64,000 nucleotides of DNA from Actinomycetes bacterium (lineage in GTDB: Bacteria > Actinomycetota > CALGFH01): NCBI GenBank assembly GCA_036000965.1, contig DASYUT010000053.1, positions 23,706 through 87,705 of the forward strand. Direction: 5' to 3'. The notes under the pieces were generated by a model. That model saw nothing but the letters and a program-made list of their open reading frames with translations, was not told the DNA's origin and made no database searches. This document shows positions 54,893 through 63,018 of this stretch, piece after piece. A program made the translations under genes and the position numbers. Every line of letters begins with the position of its first letter. Within the stretch, counting starts at the first letter, position 1.

Positions 54893-55276
54893 ATGCAACA
54901 AAATGCCCCGGGTCGACGTAGCTACGTTGAGATGCTGTTTTCCAACCTTCTGCTCGCCCTGAGCCTCACGGTCCTCTGGCCGCTGGTGCTGCTCGGGCTC
55001 ATGGCCGGTTGCGCCTGGCTGGAGCGGCGGACGCTGGCCGCCGAGGAGGCCGGGCCGAGGCGGCTGCGGCGGCCCGCCAGCGCACCGTCCGAGGAGGAGA
55101 GCGAGGCGGTGGTGCTGCTCGAGCAGGCCGTGGACCTGGCGGTCGAGCGCCGCTTTGCGGCCGATCAGCCCGCCGACGAGGCCGCCAGGTCCCAGCGGGC
55201 CGCCGGCGGCGGCGGCCGGCACCTGCGCCGCGCCGCCGGCGGCCGCGCGGGCGGCAGGCACGAGCGCCGCCGCTGA
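54893..55276 (+). CDS. Small membrane protein with basic C-terminus
   Basis: 127 residues if started at ATG 54893; ATG 54932 (MLFSNLLLAL) is equally plausible. One or two membrane segments at the N-terminus (LLLALSLTVLWPLVLLGLMAGC), then an acidic helix and a glycine/arginine-rich tail. No family recognised. The next gene starts 54 bp downstream with its own promoter. Confidence 0.5.
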   Translation: MQQNAPGRRSYVEMLFSNLLLALSLTVLWPLVLLGLMAGCAWLERRTLAAEEAGPRRLRRPASAPSEEESEAVVLLEQAVDLAVERRFAADQPADEAARSQRAAGGGGRHLRRAAGGRAGGRHERRR

Positions 55277-55317
55277 CCGTCGGGACCGCCCAGCCCTCGG
55301 AGGCTCGGCGACGCGGC

Positions 55318-55323
55318 TATCGT
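55318..55323 (+). promoter_or_regulatory. Putative -10 box (TATCGT) for leaderless molybdopterin enzyme gene
   Basis: TATCGT, six bases before ATG 55330, with no ribosome site. Confidence 0.45.
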
Positions 55324-55329
55324 GGAAGC

Positions 55330-56895
55330 ATGGAACGACGCCTGCGCACCACCGAGTCGTTCGTGGCCGGCACCTCGGCAGTGCTGCTCGCCATGGCGGT
55401 GCTGGGTCTCTGCTACCTGGTGCAGGCCAGCTTCCCGTTCCCGCCCCTCGGCCTCGCCCAGCGCCTGCTGCGGCTGATCCCGGGCCCGCTGGCGGTGTTC
55501 TTCATCGAGCGGCTCGGCCACTGGGCGCTGCGCCTGTTCGCCGCCGGCTTCACCGTCGGCGCGGTTCTGGCCGGCGGTGTCGCCGGGGTGATCGTCGGCC
55601 GCCGGCCAGAACGGCGACAACCCCTCGCCGCCTGGCTGGCAGGAGCCCTGCTGGCGGCCGCCGCCCTCGGCGGCTACCGGGCGCAGCCGGGCGCGCCCTC
55701 GCTGCTGGTCTACGCCGGTGCCGTGGCCGTGGCGGGGATCGTCTACGCCAGCGCCCTGCGCGGGGCGCTCGCCCGCCTGGAGCGCGACCCGGTCCCGGCA
55801 CCGGCGACCGGGCTGGGACGGACACGCCGGGAGCTGCTGCGCGCGATGGTCGGCGCCGGCGGCCTGCTCGCCGTCGGGCTGGTGCTGCGCCGGCTCACCG
55901 GCGGGTTCGGCGACCCCGGCGGGCGGCCGCTGGTACGGCCGGCCGGCGCCGCCCCCGTCCGCGGGGCCGCGGTCCCCGGCGGCGCCGACGCCGCCGCCTT
56001 CGCCGCCATCAACGGGCTCACCCCGGAGGTGACCCCCAACCGGCTCCACTACACCGTCGACGAGTCGATCATCGACCCGGACGTCGACGAGGGCTCCTGG
56101 AGGCTGCGGGTCGGCGGGCTCGTCGGCCGGCCGCTCACCCTCGGCTACCAGGAGCTGCTGGCCATGCCGGCCACCGAGCAGTACGTCACCCTGCAGTGCA
56201 TCTCCAACTTCGTCGGCGGCGACCTGGTCAGCACCGCCAAGTGGACGGGGGTGCCGCTGCGCGACCTGCTGGAGCAGGCCGGCGGGGTGGCTGAAGGAGC
56301 GGTGCGGGTGGCGTTCCACGCGGTCGGCGGCTACTCGGACTCGCTGCCGCTGGCCAAGGCGCTGGAGCCGACCACGGTGGTCGCCTACGGCATGAACGGC
56401 CAGAGCCTGCCCCGCGCGCACGGCTACCCGGCCCGCATCATCGTCCCCGGCATCTACGGCATGAAGAATGTGAAGTGGCTGGAGCGCATCGAGGTCGTCG
56501 ACTACGACTACCGCGGCTACTGGCAGCGCTCCGACGGCTGGGACAACGTCGCCGAGGTGAAGACCGCCAGCCGCATCGACGTCCCGGCCGAGCTGGCCGC
56601 GGTCGAGGGACCGGTGGAGATCGCCGGCCTCGCCTGGGCAGGCGACCGCGGCATCCGCCGGGTCGAGGTATCGCTGGACGGCGGCCGCACCTGGGCCCCT
56701 GCCATCCTCCGGCGCCAGCTGGCCAAGGCCGCCTGGCGGCAGTGGCGGCTGCCATGGCAGCCGGCCGGCTCCGGCCGGCTCGTCCTCCAGGTCCGGGCGG
56801 TCGACGGCGGCGGTGTCGTGCAGACCGCCCAGCAGGCCCCGCCGCATCCAAGCGGCGCCTCCGGGTACCACCAGGTGGACGTCGTCACCGGCTAG
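55330..56895 (+). CDS. Membrane-anchored molybdopterin-dependent oxidoreductase, sulfite oxidase fold
   Basis: 521 residues from ATG 55330. Four to five membrane spans fill residues 10-185, followed by the sulfite oxidase-type catalytic domain. The molybdenum-ligating Cys is in [14 protein letters not shown] near residue 295, with [20 protein letters not shown] near 375 binding molybdopterin. The C-terminal dimerisation domain has [20 protein letters not shown]. It is related to YedY/MsrP-like and actinobacterial membrane sulfite-oxidase-family proteins; the substrate is not known. Confidence 0.9.
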   Translation: MERRLRTTESFVAGTSAVLLAMAVLGLCYLVQASFPFPPLGLAQRLLRLIPGPLAVFFIERLGHWALRLFAAGFTVGAVLAGGVAGVIVGRRPERRQPLAAWLAGALLAAAALGGYRAQPGAPSLLVYAGAVAVAGIVYASALRGALARLERDPVPAPATGLGRTRRELLRAMVGAGGLLAVGLVLRRLTGGFGDPGGRPLVRPAGAAPVRGAAVPGGADAAAFAAINGLTPEVTPNRLHYTVDESIIDPDVDEGSWRLRVGGLVGRPLTLGYQELLAMPATEQYVTLQCISNFVGGDLVSTAKWTGVPLRDLLEQAGGVAEGAVRVAFHAVGGYSDSLPLAKALEPTTVVAYGMNGQSLPRAHGYPARIIVPGIYGMKNVKWLERIEVVDYDYRGYWQRSDGWDNVAEVKTASRIDVPAELAAVEGPVEIAGLAWAGDRGIRRVEVSLDGGRTWAPAILRRQLAKAAWRQWRLPWQPAGSGRLVLQVRAVDGGGVVQTAQQAPPHPSGASGYHQVDVVTG

Positions 56896-56898
56896 GAC

Positions 56899-56927
56899 GG
56901 GAATGCCTCGGCCCGGAGCTGCGGTTG
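56899..56927 (+). promoter_or_regulatory. Putative SigR/SigH-type autoregulatory promoter (GGGAAT-N19-GTTG)
   Basis: GGGAAT at 56899 and GTTG at 56924 match the SigR/SigH consensus GGGAAT-N18-GTT within one base of spacing. It lies upstream of the SigR-like gene, where autoregulation is expected. Confidence 0.6.
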
Positions 56928-57062
56928 CAGCCTGGGGAGGTCCGGTCGGAGTCGAGCTGCGGAGGTCGGGGAGTGCGCTATCCTGCCCAGGTGGCGCCGT
57001 CGAGGCGCTGGCGGTCAGGTGTCCGCCGGCCGCCAGGGCGGCCACCGGCGGTCGGCGGCCGG

Positions 57063-57776
57063 ATGCCACGCGTGCGGCTCGTCGGAGCGGAGGATCTCCT
57101 GGTACAGCCATCGAGCTCGACCCCTGACCTCGGCGACGAGGTCGGCGCGGCCGCGCCCGACGGCACCCGCGCCCCGGCCGACGAGACCCCGGAGGAGCGC
57201 CGCCAGCGCTTCGCCGACTCGGCGATCCCGCTGCTGGACACCATCTACGCCGGCGCCCTGCGGCTCACCCGCAACCCGGCCGACGCCGAGGACCTGGTCC
57301 AGGAGACCTTCCTGCGCGCCTACAACGCGTTCCACCAGTTCGAGCCGGGCACCAACCTGAAGGCGTGGCTGTACCGCATCCTCACCAACGCCTACATCAA
57401 CTCCTACCGCAAGCAGCAGCGGAACCCCCTCTCGGTGCCGACCGAGGACGTCGATGACTTCTCGCTGTACCAGCGGATCGCCAGCGCCAACCCGTCAGGC
57501 GCGGAGACCCCCGAGGACGTCCTGCTCGACCGCATTCCCGAGGAGGAGGTCCGCGAAGCCCTCGACGCGCTGCCGGAGCAGTTCCGCATGGCGGTGCTGC
57601 TGGCCGACGTCGAGGGCTTCTCCTACAAGGAGATCGCCGACATCATGGGCACCTCGATCGGGACCGTGATGTCCCGGCTGCACCGGGGCCGGCGCCAGCT
57701 CCAGCGGCGGCTGTGGGAGTTCGCCGCCGACCGCGGGCTGCTCGAGGAGGGACAGGAATGGGTTCGTCCGAAGTAG
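57063..57776 (+). CDS. SigR/SigH-like ECF sigma factor
   Basis: 237 residues from ATG 57063 (start uncertain; later starts possible). Region 2: [20 protein letters not shown], then [20 protein letters not shown], the characteristic SigR/SigH/RpoE block. Region 4: [20 protein letters not shown] and [16 protein letters not shown]. The gene overlaps a zinc anti-sigma factor by 19 bp. SigR controls thiol-oxidative stress genes such as thioredoxins. A SigR-type promoter lies about 135 bp upstream. Confidence 0.93.
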   Translation: MPRVRLVGAEDLLVQPSSSTPDLGDEVGAAAPDGTRAPADETPEERRQRFADSAIPLLDTIYAGALRLTRNPADAEDLVQETFLRAYNAFHQFEPGTNLKAWLYRILTNAYINSYRKQQRNPLSVPTEDVDDFSLYQRIASANPSGAETPEDVLLDRIPEEEVREALDALPEQFRMAVLLADVEGFSYKEIADIMGTSIGTVMSRLHRGRRQLQRRLWEFAADRGLLEEGQEWVRPK

Positions 57777-58039
57777 GCGGCCACCGCGACTGCGAGGACG
57801 TGCTCGGCTTCGTCTGGCTGTACCTGGACCACGAGGCCCCGCCGACCACCTGCGCCGAGCTGGAGACGCACATGGCCGACTGCCCGAGCTGCCAGCGGGC
57901 GGTCCGCTTCGACCGGCGCTTCAAGCAGCTGGTGCGGCGCTGCGCCGACCCCGGTCCGGTGCCGAGCGGGGTGGTCGAGTCGCTGCGCCTCCGGGTGGAG
58001 GCGATCCTTCGCACCGACCCGCCGTCCAAGCCCGCCTGA
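57758..58039 (+). CDS. RsrA-like zinc anti-sigma factor
   Basis: 93 residues from ATG 57758 with GAGGAGGGACAGGA upstream. The ZAS motif HMADCPSC (H-x3-C-x2-C) is near residue 38-45, with an upstream Cys in [20 protein letters not shown]. RsrA holds SigR until disulfide stress oxidises its cysteines and ejects zinc. Overlap with the sigma gene gives matched production. Confidence 0.93.
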   Translation: MGSSEVGGHRDCEDVLGFVWLYLDHEAPPTTCAELETHMADCPSCQRAVRFDRRFKQLVRRCADPGPVPSGVVESLRLRVEAILRTDPPSKPA

Positions 58040-58131
58040 GGCGACCTCCGGGCGGATTCTCTCCGGCGTCATGAAACCGTCTTTATGTCCGCGGGCGTAT
58101 AGATAGACGCGGAAGGACGGTGAAGCACGCG

Positions 58132-58326
58132 ATGCGCTCCGAGAACGTGAAGGGCCACCGGCCCGGAGCCGACCCGCCGCCCTCCAAGGTCGAGCGGGTC
58201 GGCCGGGTCTGCGATGACGACGACTGCGACACGCGCCTGTCGATCTACAACAAGAGCGGGTTCTGCTGGCAGCACCAGCCCCTGATCTTCCCCAACTACC
58301 GGGGCAAGCGCCTGGCCAGCCCCTGA
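58132..58326 (+). CDS. Small zinc-finger-like actinobacterial protein
   Basis: 64 residues from ATG 58132 (GTG 58120 is an alternative with GGAAGGA close by). A compact cluster VCDDDDCDTRLSIYNKSGFC followed by WQH gives C-x4-C...C-x2-H, a motif (C-x4-C-x-T-x-L-S-x-Y-N) recurrent in small actinobacterial proteins of unknown role. It follows the SigR/RsrA pair with its own TATAGA box upstream. Confidence 0.7.
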   Translation: MRSENVKGHRPGADPPPSKVERVGRVCDDDDCDTRLSIYNKSGFCWQHQPLIFPNYRGKRLASP

Positions 58327-58367
58327 CGAACGCCCAGCGGGCACGTGGGTGCCCCAGAGATGACCGA

Positions 58368-58395
58368 GTGGCCGGCTCCTCAGGGGGCCGGCCAC
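58368..58395. terminator. Hairpin between convergent genes (bidirectional terminator)
   Basis: GTGGCCGGC and GCCGGCCAC pair perfectly around a 10-base loop. It lies between the end of the zinc-finger gene and the end of sodN, so it can stop transcription from both sides. Confidence 0.6.
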
Positions 58396-58408
58396 CGGCT
58401 GTGGGTGG

Positions 58409-58816
58409 TCAGCCGCTCTTCGACTTCTGGAAGACCCCGTCGATCTCGTCGATCAGGTCCAGCAGCTTCTGCTGGTCGGCCGGTTCGACCGACTGCTTGG
58501 CCTTGCCGGCTGCCTTGGTCGCCTGCCAGAACAGGTCGTGCAGGTTGGGGAACTGCTCCAGGTGCTGGGGCTTGAAGTAGTCGGTCCACAGCACCCACAG
58601 GTGATGCTTGACCAGCTCGCCACGCTGCTCCTTGAGCAGCAGGGCGCGGTCGCGGAACACCGGGTCGTCGCTGGCGTGGTACTTCTCGACGATCTTCGCC
58701 ATCGACTCGGCCTCGATCCGGGCCTGAGCCGGGTCGTAGACGCCACACGGCAGGTCGCAGTGGGCATGAACGACCCGGGTGGGGCGGAGCCAGGCGGCGA
58801 CGCGCTTGGCGGTCAT
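58409..58816 (-). CDS. sodN: Nickel superoxide dismutase precursor
   Basis: 135 residues from ATG 58816 (AAAGGG nine bases before; ATG 58822 is possible). The nickel hook HCDLPCGVYDPAQARIEAES begins at about residue 19, after a short basic pro-sequence (MTAKRVAAWLRPTRVVHA) that must be removed to free His1. The conserved helical body (DDPVFRDRALLLKEQRGELV) follows. It dismutes superoxide in the cytoplasm. A SodX/LepB-like peptidase gene is divergent, 88 bp away, and may process it. Confidence 0.96.
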   Translation of the reverse strand: MTAKRVAAWLRPTRVVHAHCDLPCGVYDPAQARIEAESMAKIVEKYHASDDPVFRDRALLLKEQRGELVKHHLWVLWTDYFKPQHLEQFPNLHDLFWQATKAAGKAKQSVEPADQQKLLDLIDEIDGVFQKSKSG

Positions 58817-58904
58817 GGGCATCGTCCCTTTCCGTCGGCAACTCGCCCGACGGTACTACCACCGCTGCTTTCGCCGCACACCACCGGCGCGGCATCATGC
58901 CGCC

Positions 58905-59522
58905 ATGCGCCGGACCGGTCGATCCAGGAGGCGCGGCGGCCTGCTGGCCGCCGCTGCCGCGCTGGGCGCCCTTGCCCTCGCCGCCGTGGCCGGCCGCCTG
59001 GCCCGGCTGGAGCCCATGCTCGTCCAGGGCGAGAGCATGCGGCCGACGCTGGTCCCCGGCCAGCGGATCGCGGTCGGCCCGCTCGACCGCCCCCCCGCCA
59101 GAGGCGACCTGGTGGTCCTGCCCCGCCCCCGACCGACCGGGGGGGCAGCAAGCGCCCCGTCCGACCGGGGCACCCCTCCGGGGTTCCCCGGACCCCTGGT
59201 GACAGACCCCACCGGCGGGCTCGAGGTGGTGAAGCGGGTGGTCGGGCTTCCCGGTGAGCGGGTGCGACTGGCCGGGGGCCGGATCGAGGTCGACGGCCGC
59301 GTCCTGCACGAGCCCTACCTCGAAGGTGGCGGGGGCGACCGGCTGGACCTGCGGCTCGGGCCGGCCGAGTACCTGGTGCTCGGCGACAACCGGGCCGCCA
59401 GCAGCGACGGCCGCGACTTCGGACCGGTGCCAGGCGACGCCTTCGTCGGCCGCGTCCGGTTCGCCTACTGGCCGCCGCGGCGCGTGTACCGGCGGCCTCG
59501 TCCGGTGCATCCCCCTCCCTGA
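58905..59522 (+). CDS. sodX: S26-family signal peptidase-like protein, probable NiSOD maturation protease
   Basis: 205 residues from ATG 58905. One N-terminal membrane span, catalytic Ser in MLVQGESMRPTLVPGQ near residue 45 and general-base Lys in LEVVKRVVGLPGERVRL near 112, then YLVLGDNRAASSDGRDFG. Position beside sodN argues for SodX; sequence blocks are close to LepB too. An insert of some 25-30 residues rich in Pro/Gly/Ser between GDLVVLPRP and the Lys block contains a 24-bp dispersed repeat, making the protein longer than usual SodX. Confidence 0.82.
   Translation: MRRTGRSRRRGGLLAAAAALGALALAAVAGRLARLEPMLVQGESMRPTLVPGQRIAVGPLDRPPARGDLVVLPRPRPTGGAASAPSDRGTPPGFPGPLVTDPTGGLEVVKRVVGLPGERVRLAGGRIEVDGRVLHEPYLEGGGGDRLDLRLGPAEYLVLGDNRAASSDGRDFGPVPGDAFVGRVRFAYWPPRRVYRRPRPVHPPP
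59135..59158 (+). repeat. Second copy of the acoC 24-mer, inside sodX
   Basis: Identical to 47466-47489. Here the first base is the third codon position, in acoC the second, so the two genes read the same DNA in different frames. It forms a G-rich/C-rich stem-loop. Confidence 0.9.
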
Positions 59523-59567
59523 TAGCCTGCCCGAGAATTCCGCTCCTGCGGACCAGGGAGGTATTCC

Positions 59568-60524
59568 GTGCTCGTCGTCGTCGCCGGTGGCGCCGGGTTC
59601 CTCGGGGCCAACCTGGTCGATCGGCTCCAGGCCGAGGGTGACGAGGTGGTGGTCGTCGACGACCTCTCCCATGGCCACCTGGCCAACCTGACCGAGGCGC
59701 GCCGCCGCGGCGGGATCCGCTTCCACCGGATGGACGTCGCGCAGGGTGGGCTGGCCACCCTGGCCGGCCGGATCGAGGCCGACGCGTGGGTGCACCTGGC
59801 CACCGCGACCGACCCGGTACGCGCCTGGTCGGACCCCACCGGCGAGGCGCGGGCGGTGATCCCCGCCGGGATCGAGGTCCTGCGGGCGGGCGCCGACAGC
59901 GGGGCAAGGGTGGTCCTCATCTCCTCCGGCGCCTACCTCCACCCCTCCCAGCGCCGCGGCGCGACCCAGGCCGACGAGCCGCCCCTGCCGGCGCACCCGT
60001 TCGGAGCCGCCCGCCTGGCGGTGGAGGCCTACGCCGGTGTGTTCGCCGCCCGCGGGCTGGACGTGGCCACGCTGGTCCTCGGGACCGTCTACGGCCCGCG
60101 GCAGGACCCGCTCGGCCCTGGCCTGGTCGCCAGGGCCGCCTGGTCGATGCTGCAGGGCCAGCCGCCGCGGGTGGAGGGCGACGGCCGCCAGGAGCGGGAC
60201 TTCCTGTTCGTGGACGACGCGGTCGACGCCGTCGCGCGCGCCGTCCATGCCGGCACGCCGCCCGGCCGGGTGCTGGTCGGCACCGGGGTCGCGACCTCCG
60301 CGCTCGACGTCGTCGAGCGGCTTGCGGGCAAGCTCGGCTGGTCGGGGGAGCCCGAATGGGCGCCGGCCCGGCCGGGCGACCCCCGCCGCTCGGCCCTCGA
60401 CCCGGCGCAGGCCGCCAAGGCGCTCGGCTGGCATCCGTGGACGCGGCTGGAGGAGGGACTGAGCACGACGGCGGGCTGGTTACGGGACCGGCTGCCCGGC
60501 CATCATCGCTACTCTGGGCGTTGA
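59568..60524 (+). CDS. NAD-dependent epimerase/dehydratase family protein with altered active site
   Basis: 318 residues from GTG 59568 with AGGGAGG upstream. Rossmann motif VVAGGAGFLGANLVDRL, VVDDLSHGHLANL and GTVYGPRQDPLG are typical of GalE-like extended SDRs. The catalytic Y-x3-K is replaced: the expected PYGxSKLAxE reads HPFGAARLAVEAY, Phe for Tyr and Arg for Lys. The protein may bind NAD and a nucleotide sugar without normal epimerase chemistry. Confidence 0.85.
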   Translation: MLVVVAGGAGFLGANLVDRLQAEGDEVVVVDDLSHGHLANLTEARRRGGIRFHRMDVAQGGLATLAGRIEADAWVHLATATDPVRAWSDPTGEARAVIPAGIEVLRAGADSGARVVLISSGAYLHPSQRRGATQADEPPLPAHPFGAARLAVEAYAGVFAARGLDVATLVLGTVYGPRQDPLGPGLVARAAWSMLQGQPPRVEGDGRQERDFLFVDDAVDAVARAVHAGTPPGRVLVGTGVATSALDVVERLAGKLGWSGEPEWAPARPGDPRRSALDPAQAAKALGWHPWTRLEEGLSTTAGWLRDRLPGHHRYSGR

Positions 60525-60770
60525 TCTGCTCATGCTCCGTAGGGAACGCACAGTAGGTAGATCGGAGCCGAAACCGCCCAACCGGGCTATGGTGGGCGCT
60601 CGGGCCAGTCCTAATAATCGCCGTGTTCGCACTGCACCCTGCGAGGGGTGACCGACAGACCCGTTTCCGCCGCACGTCCTTCTGTCTGGTCGGACGAACA
60701 GCCGGTCCAGCCCGGTCTTCCCGGATCTCGGCTCGCCCTGTCGGGGTCCGGACTAGAGAAAGGACGAACG

Positions 60771-60986
60771 GTGGCACAGCGCAAGTCGACTTCCCGGATC
60801 GAGGCTCCAAGCTATCTGCGCACCGCAGAGGTTGCCGACATCCTGCACGTCTCGCCCAAGACCGTCTCCCGCTGGGCCAAGGAGGGCAAGCTGCCCTTCC
60901 TGAAGACGCTCGGCGGCCACCGCCGCTACCCGGAGGCCAAGATCCGGGAGCTGGCCAACGAGCTGCGGGAGGAGCCGACCGGCTGA
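60771..60986 (+). CDS. bldC: BldC-type MerR-family DNA-binding protein
   Basis: 71 residues from GTG 60771 with AAAGGA upstream. YLRTAEVADILHVSPKTVSR then WAKEGKLPFLKTLGGHRRYP form the winged HTH of BldC, and the length matches (68 in Streptomyces). BldC binds head-to-tail on direct repeats and controls development and other genes. The 246-bp upstream gap has a TATGGT box near 60593 and no other recognised gene. Confidence 0.92.
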   Translation: MAQRKSTSRIEAPSYLRTAEVADILHVSPKTVSRWAKEGKLPFLKTLGGHRRYPEAKIRELANELREEPTG

Positions 60987-61026
60987 GCGCCGGCCGCGAC
61001 AACCGCGGTGCGGTCGACCGGGGCGG

Positions 61027-61671
61027 CTAGTCCGCCCAGGTCGACCAGGGGACCGTCCGGGCCTCGTGGGCGCCTCCGGCGGCGTCGCCATCGCCGTCGC
61101 CGTCCCGTTCCCGGCGCCGGAACGGGGCGGCCTCCAGCATCAGGTGCTGCAGCAGCAGGAACAGGCCGGCGAGCTCCGCCACCGTCGCGAAGCCGGTGAC
61201 GGCCCGCAGGGGCCGCACGGCCAGCAGGTCGCCGAGCAGGTCGAGGCGGGTCGAGGGCCCTGCCCGCACGTGCTTGGCGTCCGGGCGCGCCGGCAGGGGT
61301 CGCTCGGTCGCGATCCCGGCCCTGGTCAGGGTCGTCTCGGACACCGGCACGCCGGCGTTGGCCAGCACCACCGCCAGGTTGAGGAGCAGGCCGAGCGCGA
61401 TCAGCGGCACCCCCGGCAGGCGCCCGTTGGCCCTGGCGATGCCGAGCAGCGTGGCAAGGGCCAGCGCCAGCAGCAGCGCGCCGAGGCCGAGCGGGAGCCC
61501 GATCGCGCGCAGCGGCAGCGCCACCACCACCGCCTGGACGCCGAGGCAGGCCACGGCGAGCGGCTTGGCCCGGACGCTGGTGGACACCAGGCCGCCAGGG
61601 ACCCCGCCGCGTGCCAGGCCGGCCACCACCGCGGCGCCCCCGACCAGCAGGAAGAGCAGCGCCTCACCCAT
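61027..61671 (-). CDS. DUF5317 family membrane protein
   Basis: 214 residues. Five to six membrane spans; the segment VPLIALGLLLNLAVVLANAG followed by PVSETTL is the family hallmark. The C-terminal tail is charged. DUF5317 proteins are actinobacterial membrane proteins of unknown role. ATG 61671 lies 7 bases after a TAGGGT box directly behind the response regulator stop, so it has its own promoter despite lying in the same direction. Confidence 0.82.
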   Translation of the reverse strand: MGEALLFLLVGGAAVVAGLARGGVPGGLVSTSVRAKPLAVACLGVQAVVVALPLRAIGLPLGLGALLLALALATLLGIARANGRLPGVPLIALGLLLNLAVVLANAGVPVSETTLTRAGIATERPLPARPDAKHVRAGPSTRLDLLGDLLAVRPLRAVTGFATVAELAGLFLLLQHLMLEAAPFRRRERDGDGDGDAAGGAHEARTVPWSTWAD

Positions 61672-61678
61672 GGGCCGT

Positions 61679-61684
61679 ACCCTA
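61679..61684 (-). promoter_or_regulatory. Putative -10 box (TAGGGT) for leaderless DUF5317 gene
   Basis: Minus-strand TAGGGT, adjacent to the response regulator stop codon and 7 bases before ATG 61671. Confidence 0.45.
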
Positions 61685-62329
61685 CTACTCGACGATGCCG
61701 TGCTTGAGGGCGACGGCGACGGCGCGGGTGCGGTCGGAGACCCCCAGCTTGGTGAAGATCCGCTCCAGGTAGGTCTTGACCGTCTGCGGGGAGATGTGCA
61801 GCGCCTCGGCGACCTCCCGGTTGGTGGAGCCGTAGGCGATCATCTGCAGCACCTCGACCTCTCTGGTCGACAGCGTCGACACGCTCTGCTCGCCCCTGGT
61901 GAGCTGCCGGATCTCCTCGATGAACTGGCGCGTCAGGTTGGGGTGGATGACCGCGGAGCCCTCGGCGGCCAGGTGCACGGCCCTGGCGAGCTCGTGGGCG
62001 TCGATGTCCTTGAGCAGGTAGCCGGCGGCGCCCGCCTGGATCGCCTCGCCGACCCTGGCCTGGGTCTCCTCGACGGTCAGGATCACCACCCGCGCGCCCG
62101 GCACGCTCCGGGTGATCGCCTGGGTGGCCCGGATCCCGCCGAGGACCGGCATACGCAGGTCCATCAGGACCACGTCGGGTTGCACCGCCTCGGCGAGGCT
62201 GACCGCCTCCTGCCCGTCGCTGGCCTCGGCGACCACCTCCAGCTCCGCGTCCATCGCCAACGCGGCCTTGATGCCATCCCTGGTCAGCGGATGGTCGTCG
62301 GCCACGAGGATGCGAACGACATCGCCCAT
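61685..62329 (-). CDS. NarL/FixJ-family response regulator (orphan)
   Basis: 214 residues from ATG 62329 with GGAGGGGG upstream. Receiver VRILVADDHPLTRDGI, acceptor Asp in DVVLMDLRMPVLGG near residue 54, Lys in GYLLKDIDAHEL; LuxR HTH LSTREVEVLQMIAYGSTNRE then VKTYLERIFTKLGV. No kinase is adjacent. The kinases at 36345 and 52590 also lack partners, but pairing is speculative. Confidence 0.93.
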   Translation of the reverse strand: MGDVVRILVADDHPLTRDGIKAALAMDAELEVVAEASDGQEAVSLAEAVQPDVVLMDLRMPVLGGIRATQAITRSVPGARVVILTVEETQARVGEAIQAGAAGYLLKDIDAHELARAVHLAAEGSAVIHPNLTRQFIEEIRQLTRGEQSVSTLSTREVEVLQMIAYGSTNREVAEALHISPQTVKTYLERIFTKLGVSDRTRAVAVALKHGIVE

Positions 62330-62447
62330 ACGGCCCCCTCCGCCGGCGGATTCGTCCATCTGGATCGTACCGCTTCTCGCTAGATGAATAAACCCGTCGA
62401 TCCGGACAAGGGATCAGGCGATGGGAAGTGAGCGTGATGGAATTGGC

Positions 62448-62696
62448 TCAGGCGATCCGCACCTTGCGGCGCTGCCCGCGGCGCAGCGCACGCCGCTCCT
62501 CCTCGGACAGACCGCCCCAGACGCCCGCGTCCTGCGCCGTGTCAAGCGCCCACTGCAGGCACTCGTCGCGGACGGGGCAGAGGGCGCAGATGGCCTTGGC
62601 CGATTGGACCTGAGCCTCCGCCGGCCCGGTGGTGCCAACCGGGAAGAAGAGCTCTGGGTCGACATCGCGACAGCGGGCACGATGGCGCCAATCCAT
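62448..62696 (-). CDS. whiB1: WhiB1/WblE-like iron-sulfur transcription factor
   Basis: 82 residues from ATG 62696. Starts MDWRHRARCRDVDPELFFPV and contains C-x2-C-x5-C (AICALCPVRDEC) after the first Cys, the four [4Fe-4S] ligands, then GVWGGLSEEERRALRR, the beta-turn and basic helix. Close in sequence to WhiB1, an essential NO-sensing regulator that binds SigA. GTGAGGATG serves as ribosome site. Confidence 0.95.
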   Translation of the reverse strand: MDWRHRARCRDVDPELFFPVGTTGPAEAQVQSAKAICALCPVRDECLQWALDTAQDAGVWGGLSEEERRALRRGQRRKVRIA

Positions 62697-63018
62697 TGAC
62701 ACATCCTCACTTTCCGGTGCAAGCCCTGGGGGAAGGGGCCTTTGCTCTGGGGCTCGCGAATGGGTGCTACTCCTCAACCCAACCACGAAGAGCGGCGTGA
62801 GTCTAGGGCAGCGGAACGGCCTTGGGAAGCACCAAATTCTCGCTTGAGTGGAAGAATCTGCACCAAATGCCTCTGCACCCTTGCCGCTTGCACTGCTCGA
62901 GGGGCTGGCTGGCAGCCAAGATACCCGCTCGCAACGCCATGAAACGCTCGCAGTCCGTTCTTTTCCCTGCACACTTCGATTAGCACCTAATTAGAATGAC
63001 CGATACCACTCGGGAGAA
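62697..63018. other. 322-bp intergenic region upstream of whiB1
   Basis: Noticeably lower GC than its flanks, as expected for the long regulatory leader of a whiB1 gene. It ends beyond the 3' end of the lipid kinase gene. No coding segment, hairpin with T-run or clear CRP-type palindrome was recognised. Confidence 0.5.
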
